The position numbers were made by a program, and so were the translations under genes. A model generated the notes under the pieces. The model saw only the letters and a list, made by a program, of their open reading frames with translations. It was not told where the DNA came from and did no database searches. DNA of 64,000 bases, taken from contig JAXRKN010000039.1 in the NCBI GenBank assembly GCA_038502055.1, forward strand, positions 1,922,001 through 1,986,000, in the 5' to 3' direction. Below, piece after piece: positions 52,303 to 64,000 of the stretch. Each line of letters begins with the position of its first letter. Position 1 is the stretch's first letter. This DNA is from Tanytarsus gracilentus. Taxonomy: Eukaryota; Arthropoda; Insecta; Diptera; Chironomidae.

Positions 52303-53053
52303 ATGGATGACGATGCTGCTGATAGTGAATATGATTCTAACGCGAGTGTGATGAGTCAACGCGGGTGTTCATATGATAATGATCTAATCAAGAATTTATT
52401 GCACGAGAGTTTGAAGCGCGAGAATGAAGTGAGGAAAAAATTGGATGAGGAAATTATGAAAAATGATCAGTTGACGATGGAATTGGAGATCGAAAGGAAA
52501 AAAGTGAATATAAAAGGTGAGAAAGGAATTTTAGAAATTTATCGGAAATATTAATTTTTTTTGTTAGATTACGAGTCAGATTCTGATGAGTTGGAAAAAT
52601 CTCATGAAATTCAAACGCATCTCGACTTGAAGGAAACTTTTGGCACAAACAGCTCAATTTTGATGCAGTACAAGTAATATTTTTTAAACTTTTCCTCATT
52701 CTTTATTTTTAATTAAGAAATATTTCATAGATACGATGAACTTCGACAAGCTTACAGTAAATGTGTAAAAAAGCTGTGCAGAAAGAGCGATCACCTCAAG
52801 CGAGTGTTGCAGGAAGCCGAGATTGAGCGGTTTAAGAATATTCAATTAACAAACGAGAACATCGAACTCAATAAGAAAGTCGAGGAAGTTTGTTATAGAT
52901 TTCTGCACTTACTCGACAGACGCAATGAAGAGGTTCGTCAACATTTACATAAAATTTTTCTTTTTCTCGTTGAAAAGTTTTTTTATTAAAATTTATTTCC
53001 AGCAAGAATTTCTCATGTCGCAAATCGAAGAACTATATTGGAAATTGAAATAA
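52303..53053 (+). CDS. Short coiled-coil protein of unknown function
   Basis: Four exons (52303-52516, 52568-52673, 52731-52932, 53003-53053) splice in phase to 190 residues. The ATG at 52303 is the first one in frame. The N-terminus is acidic and Ser-rich (MDDDAADSEYDSNASVM). Residues about 28-70 (NLLHESLKRENEVRKKLDEE onwards) and 105-175 have the heptad pattern of coiled coils. Between them lies an acidic linker (DYESDSDELEKSHE). No signal peptide, membrane segment or catalytic motif is seen. Introns are 50-70 nt. The third donor is GTTCGT, weaker than the others. I do not recognise the family; a cytoskeletal or scaffold role would be a guess. Confidence 0.75.
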
Positions 53054-53591
53054 AGTTCAAAAATTGATCGAGTTTTTATTAAAATTGAAATTTAAAAAAT
53101 TGTTGATTTTTTTTCGCTTCATTAATTTTCACAAATTACAGTTGAACCAGAAAAAAATGTCAAATCTAATCAGACATCATTAATCTTTTTAATAAAACTC
53201 TCATTGAGTGATTAAATTTTAACCGCATTGACATAAAAAAAGTTGCAGCATTTTCAGTGGAAATTCAATTTTTTACCACACATTTAATAAGTTTTTACAA
53301 GGAATAAAAAGTAATTAATATTTTCAGAGCTGTAAGAGACGCAACTTTGACCGTGTAATTAATAAATTGTAAATGAATATTTTCAATGTTTCATTGAAGA
53401 TGTTTTAAATAAAAGCCGGTGTAAACAAAACATTAAGCTAATGTCAACATCGCATCGAGAATGTTGTGTTCATGGAAAGAAATTTGATAAAAATCCCCGA
53501 CAATTCACGATGCTGAATAACAATTTGTTTTTCACAGAACTATATATATTTCAGTATTAGGTTGTCGAGCAAGTGATTCAGACATAAAAAT
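53054..53591. other. Intergenic with probable promoter of the 53.6 kb gene
   Basis: AT-rich spacer. A TATATATA box at 53541-53548 lies about 30 bp upstream of a likely start region (TCAGAC near 53578), just before the ATG at 53592. This is reasonable for a TATA-type insect promoter. Confidence 0.45.
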
Positions 53592-54124
53592 ATGGCCGTT
53601 GAAGAATATGTTGGAACTGTTTATGAGCTAGAAAGAATTGAGTTTGGGGAAGATTTTTGTGATTTTATGGGTAAGTAAAGTGATATGTAAGACTCTAGTT
53701 ATTTATTAAAAAGTTCTGTTCAGGTTACAGAGAACCAAAGAGACTTAAGTTTAATTGCCGTCAAGAAGTCTTAAAGAGTCTGATGTCATGCTGCTGTAAA
53801 ATGTACCGATACGTGGTGAAATCTGAAGGTTGTCTCTCATACTTTGAATTCAAAACTAACAGCAACTATTATGGGTTTACATGGAGTAACGGATCCGGAT
53901 ATAATCGAGTTGAATTTCACGACAATGTCATTTATGCTGTTCAAAACGGCCGAAAAAAGATCGAGAGCTGGCGAGAGTATTCTCCAGACCAAATGGTGAT
54001 GACAGTGACATGCGAAGGACACACAGCAAAGAAATATTTTCGACCAGTAGGTCATGATGACGCATGCTATGACTATAACGGTTGTTGCTCGCGAATTTCC
54101 AAGAACAAAATGAATTTAGTTTAG
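53592..54124 (+). CDS. Small FABP/calycin-like cytosolic protein (tentative)
   Basis: Two exons (53592-53670, 53724-54124) join in phase to 159 residues without a signal peptide. The order of features fits the intracellular fatty-acid-binding-protein fold: an N-terminal GTVYELERIEFGEDFCDFMG like the G-x-Y-x-L...F-x-x-(Y/F)-M start of FABPs, then strand-like segments, and near the end ESWREYSPDQMVMTVTCEG followed by TAKKYFRPV, resembling the W...LVMTLT...VYK(R) strands. It is longer and more Cys-rich than typical FABPs (about 130 residues), including an MSCCCKMY segment, and the usual Arg/Tyr ligand triad is not clearly conserved. Poly(A) signals lie at 54144-54149 and 54256-54261. Gene structure is sound; the family is uncertain. 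Confidence 0.65.
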
Positions 54125-54390
54125 ATTTTTCAAACCCAAAAATAATAAAATTAATGAGTGTACGTGTTCGCGCTCAAACATACTGATAACATGTTCTCTT
54201 TAAAAAACTTTATGTCATTGTTATTGTTTACCTTCAAGTGTTTCTTATCTCATGAAATAAAAGATTTTTTCACATACATAAAATTCTTTACTTGTGTGCG
54301 ATTAGATATATTTGAGTAAATGTTTATTGTGCTTGCATATTTTTATAATTTTCCTTTCACCAAAAAAGTATTAATTTTTAATTAAAATGT
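54125..54390. other. Convergent 3' ends
   Basis: The plus-strand FABP-like gene and the minus-strand dynein gene end tail to tail. Their stop codons are 266 bp apart. Dynein's likely poly(A) signal (AATAAA, minus) is at 54323-54328 and the FABP-like gene's second signal is at 54256-54261, so the two transcripts probably end close together, either abutting or overlapping. Confidence 0.6.
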
Positions 54391-57300
54391 TTAGTTTAAT
54401 GCTGTTGATGTTAGAATAGCGACACCGCGCTCATAGAAACTGTGCGGATCTTGACCTGCGCAAATTGCCAAATCGACTGTGAACAATAATTCTGTGCGTG
54501 TCGAGTTCAAATAGACGGGAAGAGTCAATTTTCCTGTCTTTGCATTCTCAGCAGTAATTCGAATCCATCGCATAAGTGTGAGTGGCAAGTCCATCATGAT
54601 GGTCGATGTCAAAAGCAATTGATTATTTTTGCATTGTGCTCCTTGCAACTTGAGACCGACAACGCCAAAGCAGCTGTCTTTTTGATGTCCACCATCGGAC
54701 TCGGCGGTAATTGTGACATCAAGCATGAGTTCTTCGAGTGGCCAGCTATTGGTTTGAGCCACACATTGTCGCGTTGCCGTTATGTAAGCTTCGGGATTAA
54801 AAAGTCCACCCAACCAAACGGGAAAGCCTTGAAGCTCTTTAGCGCCCGCTTGCGAGACAAGATTCGAAACTTTTTGTAATTGCTGTACGCGTTGAGAGAA
54901 ATCAGTGATCCATTGGATGACGGTGCAGCCTAAAATAAATTTAATTTTTTAATAGTCATTAAATTAAGTAACATTTTTAAACTTACCACTCGGGACTGTG
55001 TATCGACGCCAGCTTTTTGGCAAAATTCCTCTAACAAGTTCGCTCAGCATCTGACGATGATAATTGGTTTGCTTCTTTTCACCTTGACAAATGAACAAGA
55101 CATCCTGCAAGTCACTGACGACAGTTTGAAGTAAGCGAGCACAGCACGAGACTTCACGCTCGAAATAGCGATAGAGTGGATCTTTAATATTCTCAACGGT
55201 TCTCTTTAGAGTATTCAAATTCTTCGGCAGCAACTCAAGCCATGAGAGAGCGCTATTGTGAAGAACTTTCATCCACGATGGACGTCCATCTTCATTTTTC
55301 AGCGATGCTGCGCCTGATTTATCGATAAGTTCATCCTGTTGTGAGCTATAAGCGAGCTCATCATCATCTTCAAGCTGTTGCATTTTCAAAAGCTTACTAA
55401 TCAAGTCAGTACCGCGTGTTGTAAGCAAAACTTTTTCAGCATTATTTGGCAACCCCAGCCACGAAGGTGTTTGACGATCAGTTAAACCTTCAATCCACTT
55501 CAAAAAGTGATCGCGTCTAGTTCCATCGGGCATTGTGATGTGTCGTTGACCGTTTGAAGCGTCAACATTAGCCACGAGTGCAAAATCAGCCTCAAAACTG
55601 TGAGCCGTAAAGAGTTTCGAGAGGAAGGACGAAAGCAAGCGTTGATCAAAATCATTATCGATTTTACCGCCATAAATTGATTGTGAAAGAAGTGTAACGA
55701 GAGCATCCCATGGAACTTTTTCTGGTGGCAAATTTGTTCTTCCCATTGCCGTTGTGTCAATCCATGTGTCGAGAGTATCGCAAGCGACACGCAAATCTGA
55801 TTCGTTGAATTCATATTTCTTGGCCCATCCAAGTGGGACATAGCGGAGACGCTCTTGAACAATCGAATGGAACCAAGCGAGTAAAAAGTAGAGACGAGCA
55901 CGTTCACTGGGAGCTTTCATCATTCTCGATGCTGGAACAGTTGAGAATGTTCTCAAAAGATTTGCACGAATTCCGGGTGGAGGTTCGAAAACGACTAGAT
56001 TAAATAAAAATATTAGTTATATAATTATGAAATAATAAAAAGATCTTACAGATTCTTCCATAGCGCAACAAGTTGACTGGAACTTTTGGATTTATTTCCA
56101 TCGTCAAGAAGAGTCTGAATCCGGGATGGGGTGTAAGTGAGTGTAATTTCTTCTCCAATTGAACGAGCCATTGTGGTGCGAGATGGACATTTTTCAGCAT
56201 AACCCACTTGCCGGTTTTACAAGCCATATTAATAGCTCGATCAGCTTGATTAAAGCCTTCGGCGGATCCAATAGCGATGCTCGAAATTGGTTTGTTTAAT
56301 TCAGCCGCTAAATCATCGACTCTTCCACTCGCATCATATCCTGGCACACTGCAGAGTAACGCTGGAGTTCCACTATTCAATTGCTGTTCAACCGTAGACG
56401 TCAAATCTAATTCATTTTCAGCGAGCATCATAAAGTCTTCGCCCATAACTGTTGAGACAAAAATATGCGATGCCGCAATGACACGATCGGGTCTGAATGC
56501 TTGAATCAATAAGAGTTGATGAAGTGCTCCACCGATTGCTGTTAATGCCTTGCTTTCGTCCCATAGTTGAGGAACATTCATTTCAGGTGAGCCTTGCTGT
56601 AGCCAAGCAACTAATTCTGGCATTCCCTTGATTCTTTCGAGGAGTTTTCTAAATATTGGCAATCTCGATGAGAGTCTTGTGATTGACTCTAATTGCTCGC
56701 TCGAAACACCATCGATTTGATATCCATCACCGCCAGTAACTAGTCCCTCTTTGTTACGCAAGAAGAAGTTAAATTCTTGATCGAGATTAAGCTCTTGAGT
56801 TCCCTTCAAATGAATGCGGCAAAGTAAAATTGCAAATGTAAGTCGATCGTTGTGCAACATTCCTCTAGCGACACGTTCATAGCATACGGAGAAGAGGTGA
56901 TTTGTGATGATCGAAAGACGTTCTGCAAACTCAGATTTACCTTCCAATCGTGGATTATTATAGAGCACAGATGAGAAGATGTCGAGGAACATCTTGAGGG
57001 AATATTGATACAAGAAGTGAATTTGATTGAGTGAATCCATCGTGAAATAAATGTTGCTGCACGCTTGCGAAAGAGGCATGTATTGTTGTGAGACTGTCTC
57101 AATTTCAGCAATGACTTTATCCGTCTCTTGCACCTTCATTTCAATATCAGCCGCTTCACGTTTGAGCGTCTCAAGAGTTGTAATAACTGAATCATCATCC
57201 AAAATCTTCCCCTTTGCATCGTTAAGCGCTTGCAAGAGACTCTTTTCGAGTTGACGAAGACGTAAGCGGAATTCACCCTGCAATTTCATCAAATCAGATC

Positions 57301-60300
57301 TCTTTTGATCGATATCGGGACGTTCAGCTTTAAGGACTTGATTTAAGCATTGCGATTGAAGCGAGCTTCTCGTGACTGTGAAATTAACGAAAGTCACACG
57401 AGAGCAAATGTCTGGTGGAAATTCAACAGTTGGATCTCTTGTTGAGAGGAAAATGACAAATGACGGCGATAAATCAATATCTTGGTCGCCAAGAGTAATT
57501 AAAACACGGCCGCCGGTACGACGAAGCTCACGATTAAGGACAGGATTCAAAATTGGATCATAATTCTCAACATCCTGCACAAGTAATGGATTTCCAAATC
57601 TAAGTGCCGACTCCAAATTCTTACGGAATGAATCGTCCAAGAAGCTTGTCTTTGTAATTTTACGATCCTTAAACTCGTTCATGATAAAGTCAGTCGCCTG
57701 TCCTGATGGATCGATAATGAGTGGATATCGATTAAATCTCTTGAGCATAATTGCATTCTCAGTGCAGAGTTCGTCCGAAGGAAGTGCATTTGCTTGCCAT
57801 CTCAATCTCTCATCGGGGTTCGAAAGATATTCAGTTCTTGCGATGTCAGGACGGAACTGAATGTTTGCCGATGTCAAGTGCTGTGACCACGTAGAGAAGA
57901 GATTACTGCGATAATGTTGATCGAAATAACCGCCGTAAGCGATAAATGCGGCTGATAAAAGCGTGTCACCAATAATAGTTGACATTTGTGACTTGAATGT
58001 CTCGCTCGTCGATTCCCAACGATCTCTCTCGATATTCAAACTCTTCAAAAGAGCAATCGATCGATCAACTTTAGCCTGTACATTCTCCAAATCTGTCTTG
58101 ATAGCTTGTGCTTGCGAAATAAGTTGAGCATATTCTTCCTTGTAGGCGGCAATTGATTGTTCCAATTGTGAAACGAGATCCTTAACCTCATTTCCATGTT
58201 TCATGTTACTCTCCGCCTGTCTCTCGAGTGAACTCAATTCATCTCTCAATGGCTCAACTCGCTTCAACATGTCTGCATATTCGACCTGTGCGATAGCCCA
58301 TTTTACCATAGGTCCGCATGCCATCGATGCACGATTAACCTTTTCAAAGTTATAGTCGGGATTGCTGAGATAGCGATTCTTCATCTTCTCACGCACGTCG
58401 TCGCTAGATTTGAATTATAAAAAAGCGTTAGAATTTAGCAGCGATTAAACTTTTAATGGTAAAATTTTACCATCAAAAGTTTAAAATAGTTGAGTTAATA
58501 GTGGGGAATGTTAAAGTATATGCATTAGTTACAAAAAAACACAATGGAAACAAATTTAGACAAAAAATCAAGCAAATAAAAAAAAATAATGCTTGACAAA
58601 ATCAGAGGATAAATATATTAGAGTAATTAATTGAAAGGGTGGGGTGTAAAATAATAAAAATAAAAAGCGGCCAAACACTCATGCTTACGTGATGTCTTCA
58701 GTGCTAAAGTTAGACACAATAGAGTTAATGAAATTTTCTCGCATGATAACAGCGCGAATAGATTTCCAATCAGAAGCATTCTCGCCCAGCAGAAGACAAA
58801 TCGATTCAAGTGCTAATTTTACAATCGCCGGTGGATTTGCCATCGAACGGACTTCAACCAAATGTTGCTTCTTAATCGATTTCACAGCTTTACACGGAAG
58901 TGTTGAAGAAGAAAAAAAGAGAAAGAAATTTTTTCGGGAGGTTTTGGTTAATCATCCGATTGTTTTTTAAAAATAAAAAAGCCTTAATGAGTATAAAATA
59001 TTTGTTAATACACATAAAAGATATAGCGAGAGGATATGTTGATTTTGTCAAGGAGGAAAAACTTAAAACTTTTCAAATAATTACAAAAATTAAAAAGATG
59101 CTCGTTAGATTTTCTTTTTAAGTTTAACCTCGTCGAATATTCACAGATATTTATATGAAGGCATATTATAGCGACCAAAATTTAAATTATATGCATTTCG
59201 GTCATTCCATGATTAAAATAGGCAAAAAAGTATTAAATTATTTATGCAGCTCGATATTCCCCAAAATTTTTTAAGAATATATAATTTTAAAAAGGAATTA
59301 CGTGATTTGCGAAGTTTCAAAATTTATAATGTTTGCAATGAAAGAATCTTTGACAAGAACGCCACGAATTGCCTTCCAATCGGCTGCACTCTGTCCCAAA
59401 ATGAGACAAATTGATTCGCAAGCAAGCTTTACGGGAGCTGGTGGGTTTGCCATTGAGCGAACCTCAGACAGTTGTTGTTTCTTAATTCCTCGTACGGCTA
59501 ATTATCATCATGGATATTTCAAAATATTTAATGAAAAAAAATCAAAATAAAATATTGCGACAAAAATTTTTCATCGAAATATTTTAAAAAATAAACTCAA
59601 AACATCTCCACATACCTTGCTGTGCATCAATGACGGCCGGCTCAACCTTTTCTAAATCAGCCATGACATCTTTGCGCTTCTCTTCGATCTTGATGGTTTG
59701 CTGTGCTAGTTGTTGCTGAATTTCCTGCGATTGAACCTTCTTCTTTTCTGCCTCCTGTTGATCCTTGAACATTTGCTTCAATTTTGAGTTTGCAGCATCG
59801 TTTTTCTGCTGCAATTCTTCTTTCTTGACAGCGAGTGACTTTTGAAGTTCCTCAACTTGCTCAACGGTCTCGGCGATCTTGTTAAGACCGACATTGAGAT
59901 GCAATTGCTGTTCCTCCAAATCACTTCTCTTTTCACCATATAATTTTACGAAATGATGAATGAAATCGAGGAAGTGACGTGGTGTAATGGCCATTGTTCT
60001 CGAGCCTCTCTTTTGTAATCTTGAATTGGCTTTGTGGAGTGTCTGATGGACATAAACTGATGCATTTATAACAGCGTCACGATGCGATGGAGTTGCTGGG
60101 ATGTTTGTGCAGGCGGCTGGGAAGAAATCAGGTGCACGCCACTGCGATTTCTCAAGATCCATTCGAATGGTGAATTCTTTAGAAACTTGGAAAAGAGCTG
60201 AATCACTCCAATCACCAAACCAATTGAGAACGCAACGATTAAAGAGTGCAGGCGATGTTGCTGCGCGATCTTTCAATCCATCAGTGCTCGGATTCATTGT

Positions 60301-63300
60301 AAAGACAACATGGAGATTCTTCATGACTTGATGAGTAAACCACTTGTAGAGTTCATCGACTGAATCGAGCATTAATCCTTCTCTTTGCGCTCCCTCTTTG
60401 CATTGTGTCATGAGCGTTGTAAATTCATCGCCCTCAAAAAGTCCAGGTACTTCACCATTCGCCAATAATGTGTTCATTCTCTCCAAAAATCCTGACTCGA
60501 GCACATTTGACTCGTCGAGAATAAAGCAGATTTTTTCATCTTTGCACCCAGATCTTCGCAAAACGGACCTCAAGTCTTCATCAAAGTCATTTCCAGTGTA
60601 TTTATTGTGAACTTTAATTTGGAAAATGCTCAATCCATTCATCCACGCCACGAAACGACTAAGAGTTGTCTTTCCAGCACCAGAGACACCGATGAGAAGC
60701 AAATGTCCTTGTGGTTGACGGAAAATTCTGTCAATTCTCAGCACATGCTCAAGAACTTCATCGAAAAGCACAAGAGGAACATCAAGTTCTTCCTCGTAGA
60801 AAACTTTTAGGCGAGCTTTAACGTAATCACGCAACTCTTGACGATTAACAGGCATATAATCTTTCGATAGCCAATTTGAGTAGAGAATTGGGCGTCCGAG
60901 TGCCTTTTCACCATCAATCGATGGAAAGTGCTTCATAGCAACAACGTCAATATTCTCATTTGTCCAACGACGCTCAGTATCGTCTACGAGACGATCTTGG
61001 AAGAGACGAAGTGCTTCGTGAGCCCACAAGCGAACCTATTAAATTTTTTTAGAAATTAGAGCAAAAATAAATTAAATAAATTCTAAACTCACCAATCCTT
61101 CGATTGGAAGTGAATCGAGCGGACGAATTGCTTCACAAATTCCTCTAACCCAGCGAGTCATTTCACGAGGCGAATAGACATAATGTGGCTGCATATCTTG
61201 AGTAAATCGATCTTGTGATGCGAGATAAAATTCAACCATTGCATTTGTCAATGGCTCTGCGTAGCCACGAAGATTTGGCATCATTCTAAGCATTGCCCGT
61301 GAGAAGGTTCCATAAATTTGCTTAAGCGATGTCTCACCCGGATAGTCGACATAAATGATCGGAACATGTCGAAGGAAGCGATGACTTAAGGGCTTTCTAC
61401 CCGGATCTGTTGGAGGATTACAGGCGCCAACAAATTGAATTCTCTCGAGCATAACAAAGCTCTGATCTGAGGCTCGATAAAATCCCTTATGCTCAACAAG
61501 TTGCCGCAAGAATGAAATAACCCTTTGAGTGCCATAAGCGTCCATATCAGGAAGATTGATTTCATCGCAGAAAAGCACCAACCATTTGCCAATCTGAACG
61601 GGTGCAAGGACAACTCCATTTGGTGTTTTACGATATTCGCAATAGTGATCGAAAGTCTTTAATAAAAGTTCAGGTGTTGTGGCTGATGAGAAGTTGAGAC
61701 CAACAACTTCCATATCGGGTAGTGCACGCAAAGCGGAGAAGAGTGTCATAGTTTTGCCTGAACCAGGTGGGCCACACAACACTAATGGCTTATGTTCAGC
61801 TAGCCATGTATAGAGAAGCGATTCGTGACGGACAGTATCGAGTGTAGGAACAACCACATCAGGTGCTGCAACTTTGTGTGTCTCAACTTCAATCACTGGA
61901 ACTTTATTTGACCACGGTGCCCATTCTCCTTGAATTGTCACCTCATAATCGATAATTGGTGCGCCTGTCGAAGCTGGAAGATTGACTGTGGTAATGGAGC
62001 GAACAAAGTCACCTAAATCCATGCGAGATTTCAATTTTGAATCACCAGCAAATGACCACAAGACTGAGTAAATCAAATGCTTCGGAATATATTGCTCTAG
62101 ATTTTCCGAAGGAAGAGGAAAGTCTGAGTGCTGATTATTGTACAAAAGCACATTTCTAATTCCTTGATTGAGCATCGAGAAGAGTGATCCGAGTGCACGG
62201 AGTCTTGTGAAATCCATAATGTGTTCTTGTGTGAGAGCATACTCAAGGCATCTAACAACGAGACCGTCAGCTGAGAAGAATGGATGTAATAATGCAGCAA
62301 TTTCACGTTGAACTTGAAGTGCTGGTGAAACTTCTTCTTCCTTATCTTGACCTCCTTTATTAGCCGGTGCAATGAAGCTATCGTCTTCGCCCTCTTCCAA
62401 TGGGATGTGTCTGATGCGTGCAAAATAATTCTCAAACACCATTTCGGTGCTTAAAACATCCTCACTAAACCAGACCATGCCACATCTCGAAACTGTTGCG
62501 AGTGTTGCATACTTTAGATCTTGAACCTCAAACATGATTCTCACATTTGGCGGCAATGAAAGACGTTCGCCATTAGGCAATGTGAGAAGCTTATTGTCAT
62601 CGAGTACAGAGTTCAAATTTTCAACCCACTCGGGATCAACATCACCATCGAAAATAATCCATTGACGTTTGTTAATTTCACCACGAACATTGTCGATAAT
62701 TTTACGCAAAATGTGAGTAAACAATCCATCGGTCCATTCGCGAGTGTTTGGATCGAGAACACCATAAAGAGTTTCCTTTGAAATTGCCTTTGGATCGATT
62801 ACATGAGCGACACCCTCAAGTCCTTCATATCGTTCGAGAGCTTTTAGTAAGACCTTCCAAGCAGTCGATTTTCCACTTCCCGATGGACCCACCATCATAA
62901 GACCATGACTGATGACCGACACTTGATAGAGTTGAAGAACCTAAATAGAAATAAATTTATTATTTAATGCTTTTAACTCATCAGCAATTTAAGCATATTA
63001 AAATTAAATTAGCTTAAGCACATCAATGGTTAATTTTCATCGTCCTGACTTACTTTTGACAACCAAGTTTCACCGAATCCCTTTAATTATTATTTTTTGA
63101 ATTATGCGAGTGAAAAGTGTTAATTTTTTGATTAGTACATGAGAGTGCAAAATGTTGCATATTGTTTTTCTGTTAGTTGATATCATAAAATTAATTTGAC
63201 TTACTTTTTCCATCCATCCGGCACCCTGTTCATCACCCTCGCCCGTCACGAGATACTCTTCAGCGCAAACTTTTCTAATTTCATCCTTTAGTCCTTTCAT

Positions 63301-64000
63301 TTCAGCACGCGTATATCCAACGTTAGGGAAAACATCATTTAAGAGTGAGAAGAGCAATGGAATGTCCTCGGCAACGAGTTTAGGAACCATTGTCTCGCAA
63401 ACTGATTGAATTAAAATCTCCTGTTCGGGGAGATTTTCTGCAATTGTTCCTTCGTCGATATTTTCTTCGCCAGCTTGTCTCATGTTGTCTTTAATTTTAG
63501 CAATTCTGTCACGCTTAACGTTACCAGCTGAGACTAAAACGGACTTCAATGCACGCAATCCAAAATCGTAGTGAGATTGATTTGAAAGTTGTTCATCGCA
63601 GAGCTTAAAGAATGGAACAATCTTGCATGCCAACTTTTCAGCTGTTCTAAAGCCTTGTGAGAAAAGCATAACTTCAGCAATAAGTTGACGATCAGGCGAT
63701 GTCATAGCAAGTGATCTAAACAATTTCTTCAAGTTATCGGGTAAATTACTACGGCCGGCATATCCAGGATTCATTGTGATGAAAATAGCCATATCAGTGC
63801 TAACGCGAACTTGTTTTCCAACCAACTCAACAGTGATTGAGCCTTTTGTTCCTGTTTGTGATTTAAGCGCCTCTTGAATAGTTTGAATTTGCTGCGAAAC
63901 AGCCGACAACATTCGCTCCTCGAGACGATTGAATTCATCGAAGCATCCCCACGCACCGACTTGACAGAGACCAACAAAAATACGACCCATAGCTTGGAAA
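54391..64000 (-). CDS. Dhc64C: Cytoplasmic dynein 1 heavy chain (3' part, 5' end outside window)
   Basis: This is the motor subunit of cytoplasmic dynein, which drives minus-end-directed transport on microtubules. Exons in order: 63205 to beyond 64000, 61093-62940, 59616-61035, then one of 59302-59497 or 58689-58887, then 56050-58403, 54987-55994, 54391-54929. All phases agree. The window starts inside AAA1 (GAWGCFDEFNRLEERML, Walker B region). Next come AAA2 (GPSGSGKST), AAA3 (GPPGSGKT with LFCDEINLPD), AAA4 (GVSGAGKTT with FILDESNV), stalk coiled coil 1, the microtubule-binding domain, coiled coil 2, then AAA5/AAA6 (LIIDPSGQAT, FVFEPPPG) and the C-terminal domain ending SFYERGVAILTSTALN. 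The sequence follows DYNC1H1/Dhc64C closely throughout, so cytoplasmic rather than axonemal dynein is confident. The gene symbol is the Drosophila orthologue name. Confidence 0.96.
58689..58887 (-). CDS. Dhc64C: Dynein alternative microtubule-binding-domain exon, version a
   Basis: This 199-nt exon has acceptor GTAAAG before 58887 and donor GTAAGC after 58689, and encodes 65 full codons. It reads VKSIKKQHLVEVRSMANPPA, then KLALESICLLLGENASDWKS and IRAVIMRENFINSIV. This is the H1-H3 part of the stalk microtubule-binding domain and is the version closest to vertebrate cytoplasmic dynein (IKKQHLVEVRSM, ALESICLLLGE, IMRENFI), so probably the ancestral one. It has one residue more than version b, a Ser in SNFSTEDI. 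It enters after one base and leaves with two, exactly as version b does. Confidence 0.9.
59302..59497 (-). CDS. Dhc64C: Dynein alternative microtubule-binding-domain exon, version b
   Basis: This 196-nt exon has acceptor ATTAG before 59497 and donor GTAATT after 59302, and encodes 64 full codons. It reads VRGIKKQQLSEVRSMANPPA, then KLACESICLILGQSAADWKA and IRGVLVKDSFIANII. It is clearly homologous to version a but differs at many positions, including His-to-Gln and Val-to-Ser in helix H1 and the MREN-to-VKDS change in H3. The SEVRSMANPPAPVKL core is kept, the frame is open and both splice sites are standard, so it is not a decaying relic. It lies nearest the upstream constant exon (118-nt intron) with 414 nt between it and version a. 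Confidence 0.88.

Noticed and set aside
54619..54879. Plus-strand frames opposite the dynein exons (also at 57051, 58689, 59302, 60101)
   Set aside because: They are antisense shadows of conserved dynein coding sequence.
59302..59497. Version b dynein exon considered as a decayed duplicate
   Set aside because: It keeps an open frame, both splice sites and the same phases as version a, and the SEVRSMANPPA core is conserved, so functional use is more likely.

Overview
The window is eukaryotic and looks like an insect, most likely a dipteran and probably a nematoceran midge or mosquito-type fly. The DNA is strongly AT-rich. Genes are split by many 50-120 nt GT..AG introns, and the gene families are insect-typical: a CLIP-domain serine protease homologue, CYP4-type P450s, a CheA/DUF1091-like secreted protein and cytoplasmic dynein heavy chain. 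The organism is an inference; no species-specific marker was recognised. No operons, CRISPR arrays or prokaryotic signals are present. All gene models were spliced by eye from the sequence and checked only for reading-frame phase. Layout: 1-12.4 kb is the 5' part of a Sam68/KHDRBS-type STAR RNA-binding gene on the minus strand. Its KH exons lie at 1.0-1.7 kb and its first coding exon at 12.1-12.2 kb. The 10.4 kb intron between them holds a truncated non-LTR retrotransposon and an element with 24-bp target duplications. 12.4-25.3 kb has no gene I can support. It carries a second copy of that element (17.3-18.5 kb, 23-bp target duplications) and a 2.2 kb foldback-like element with another inverted-repeat element nested in it (20.3-22.5 kb). 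25.4-26.0 kb is a four-exon small secreted protein gene. 29.8-31.3 kb is an eight-exon catalytically dead serine protease homologue. 31.3-40.3 kb is gene-poor. 40.3-52.1 kb is a minus-strand P450 cluster: one degraded copy, two very similar recent duplicates (A and B) and a more diverged third gene (C). Intron 2 of P450 A is enlarged to 3.2 kb by a large foldback element that itself contains a near-perfect 569-bp palindrome. 52.3-54.1 kb holds two small plus-strand genes, a coiled-coil protein head-to-head with P450 C and a tentative FABP/calycin-like protein. 54.4-64.0 kb is the 3' part of cytoplasmic dynein heavy chain (minus strand, 5' end outside the window), from AAA1 to the C-terminus. 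The most notable observation is in dynein. Two adjacent, homologous, phase-matched exons (58689-58887 and 59302-59497) encode alternative versions of the first part of the stalk microtubule-binding domain. Including both, or skipping both, shifts the frame into a stop within a few codons, so the gene appears built to make two motors that differ at the microtubule contact. Secondary observations are the nested foldback elements, the regional divergence between P450 A and B, the 16-nt micro-exon at the haem loop of P450 C, and the unusually long target duplications of the 17.3/7.6 kb element family.
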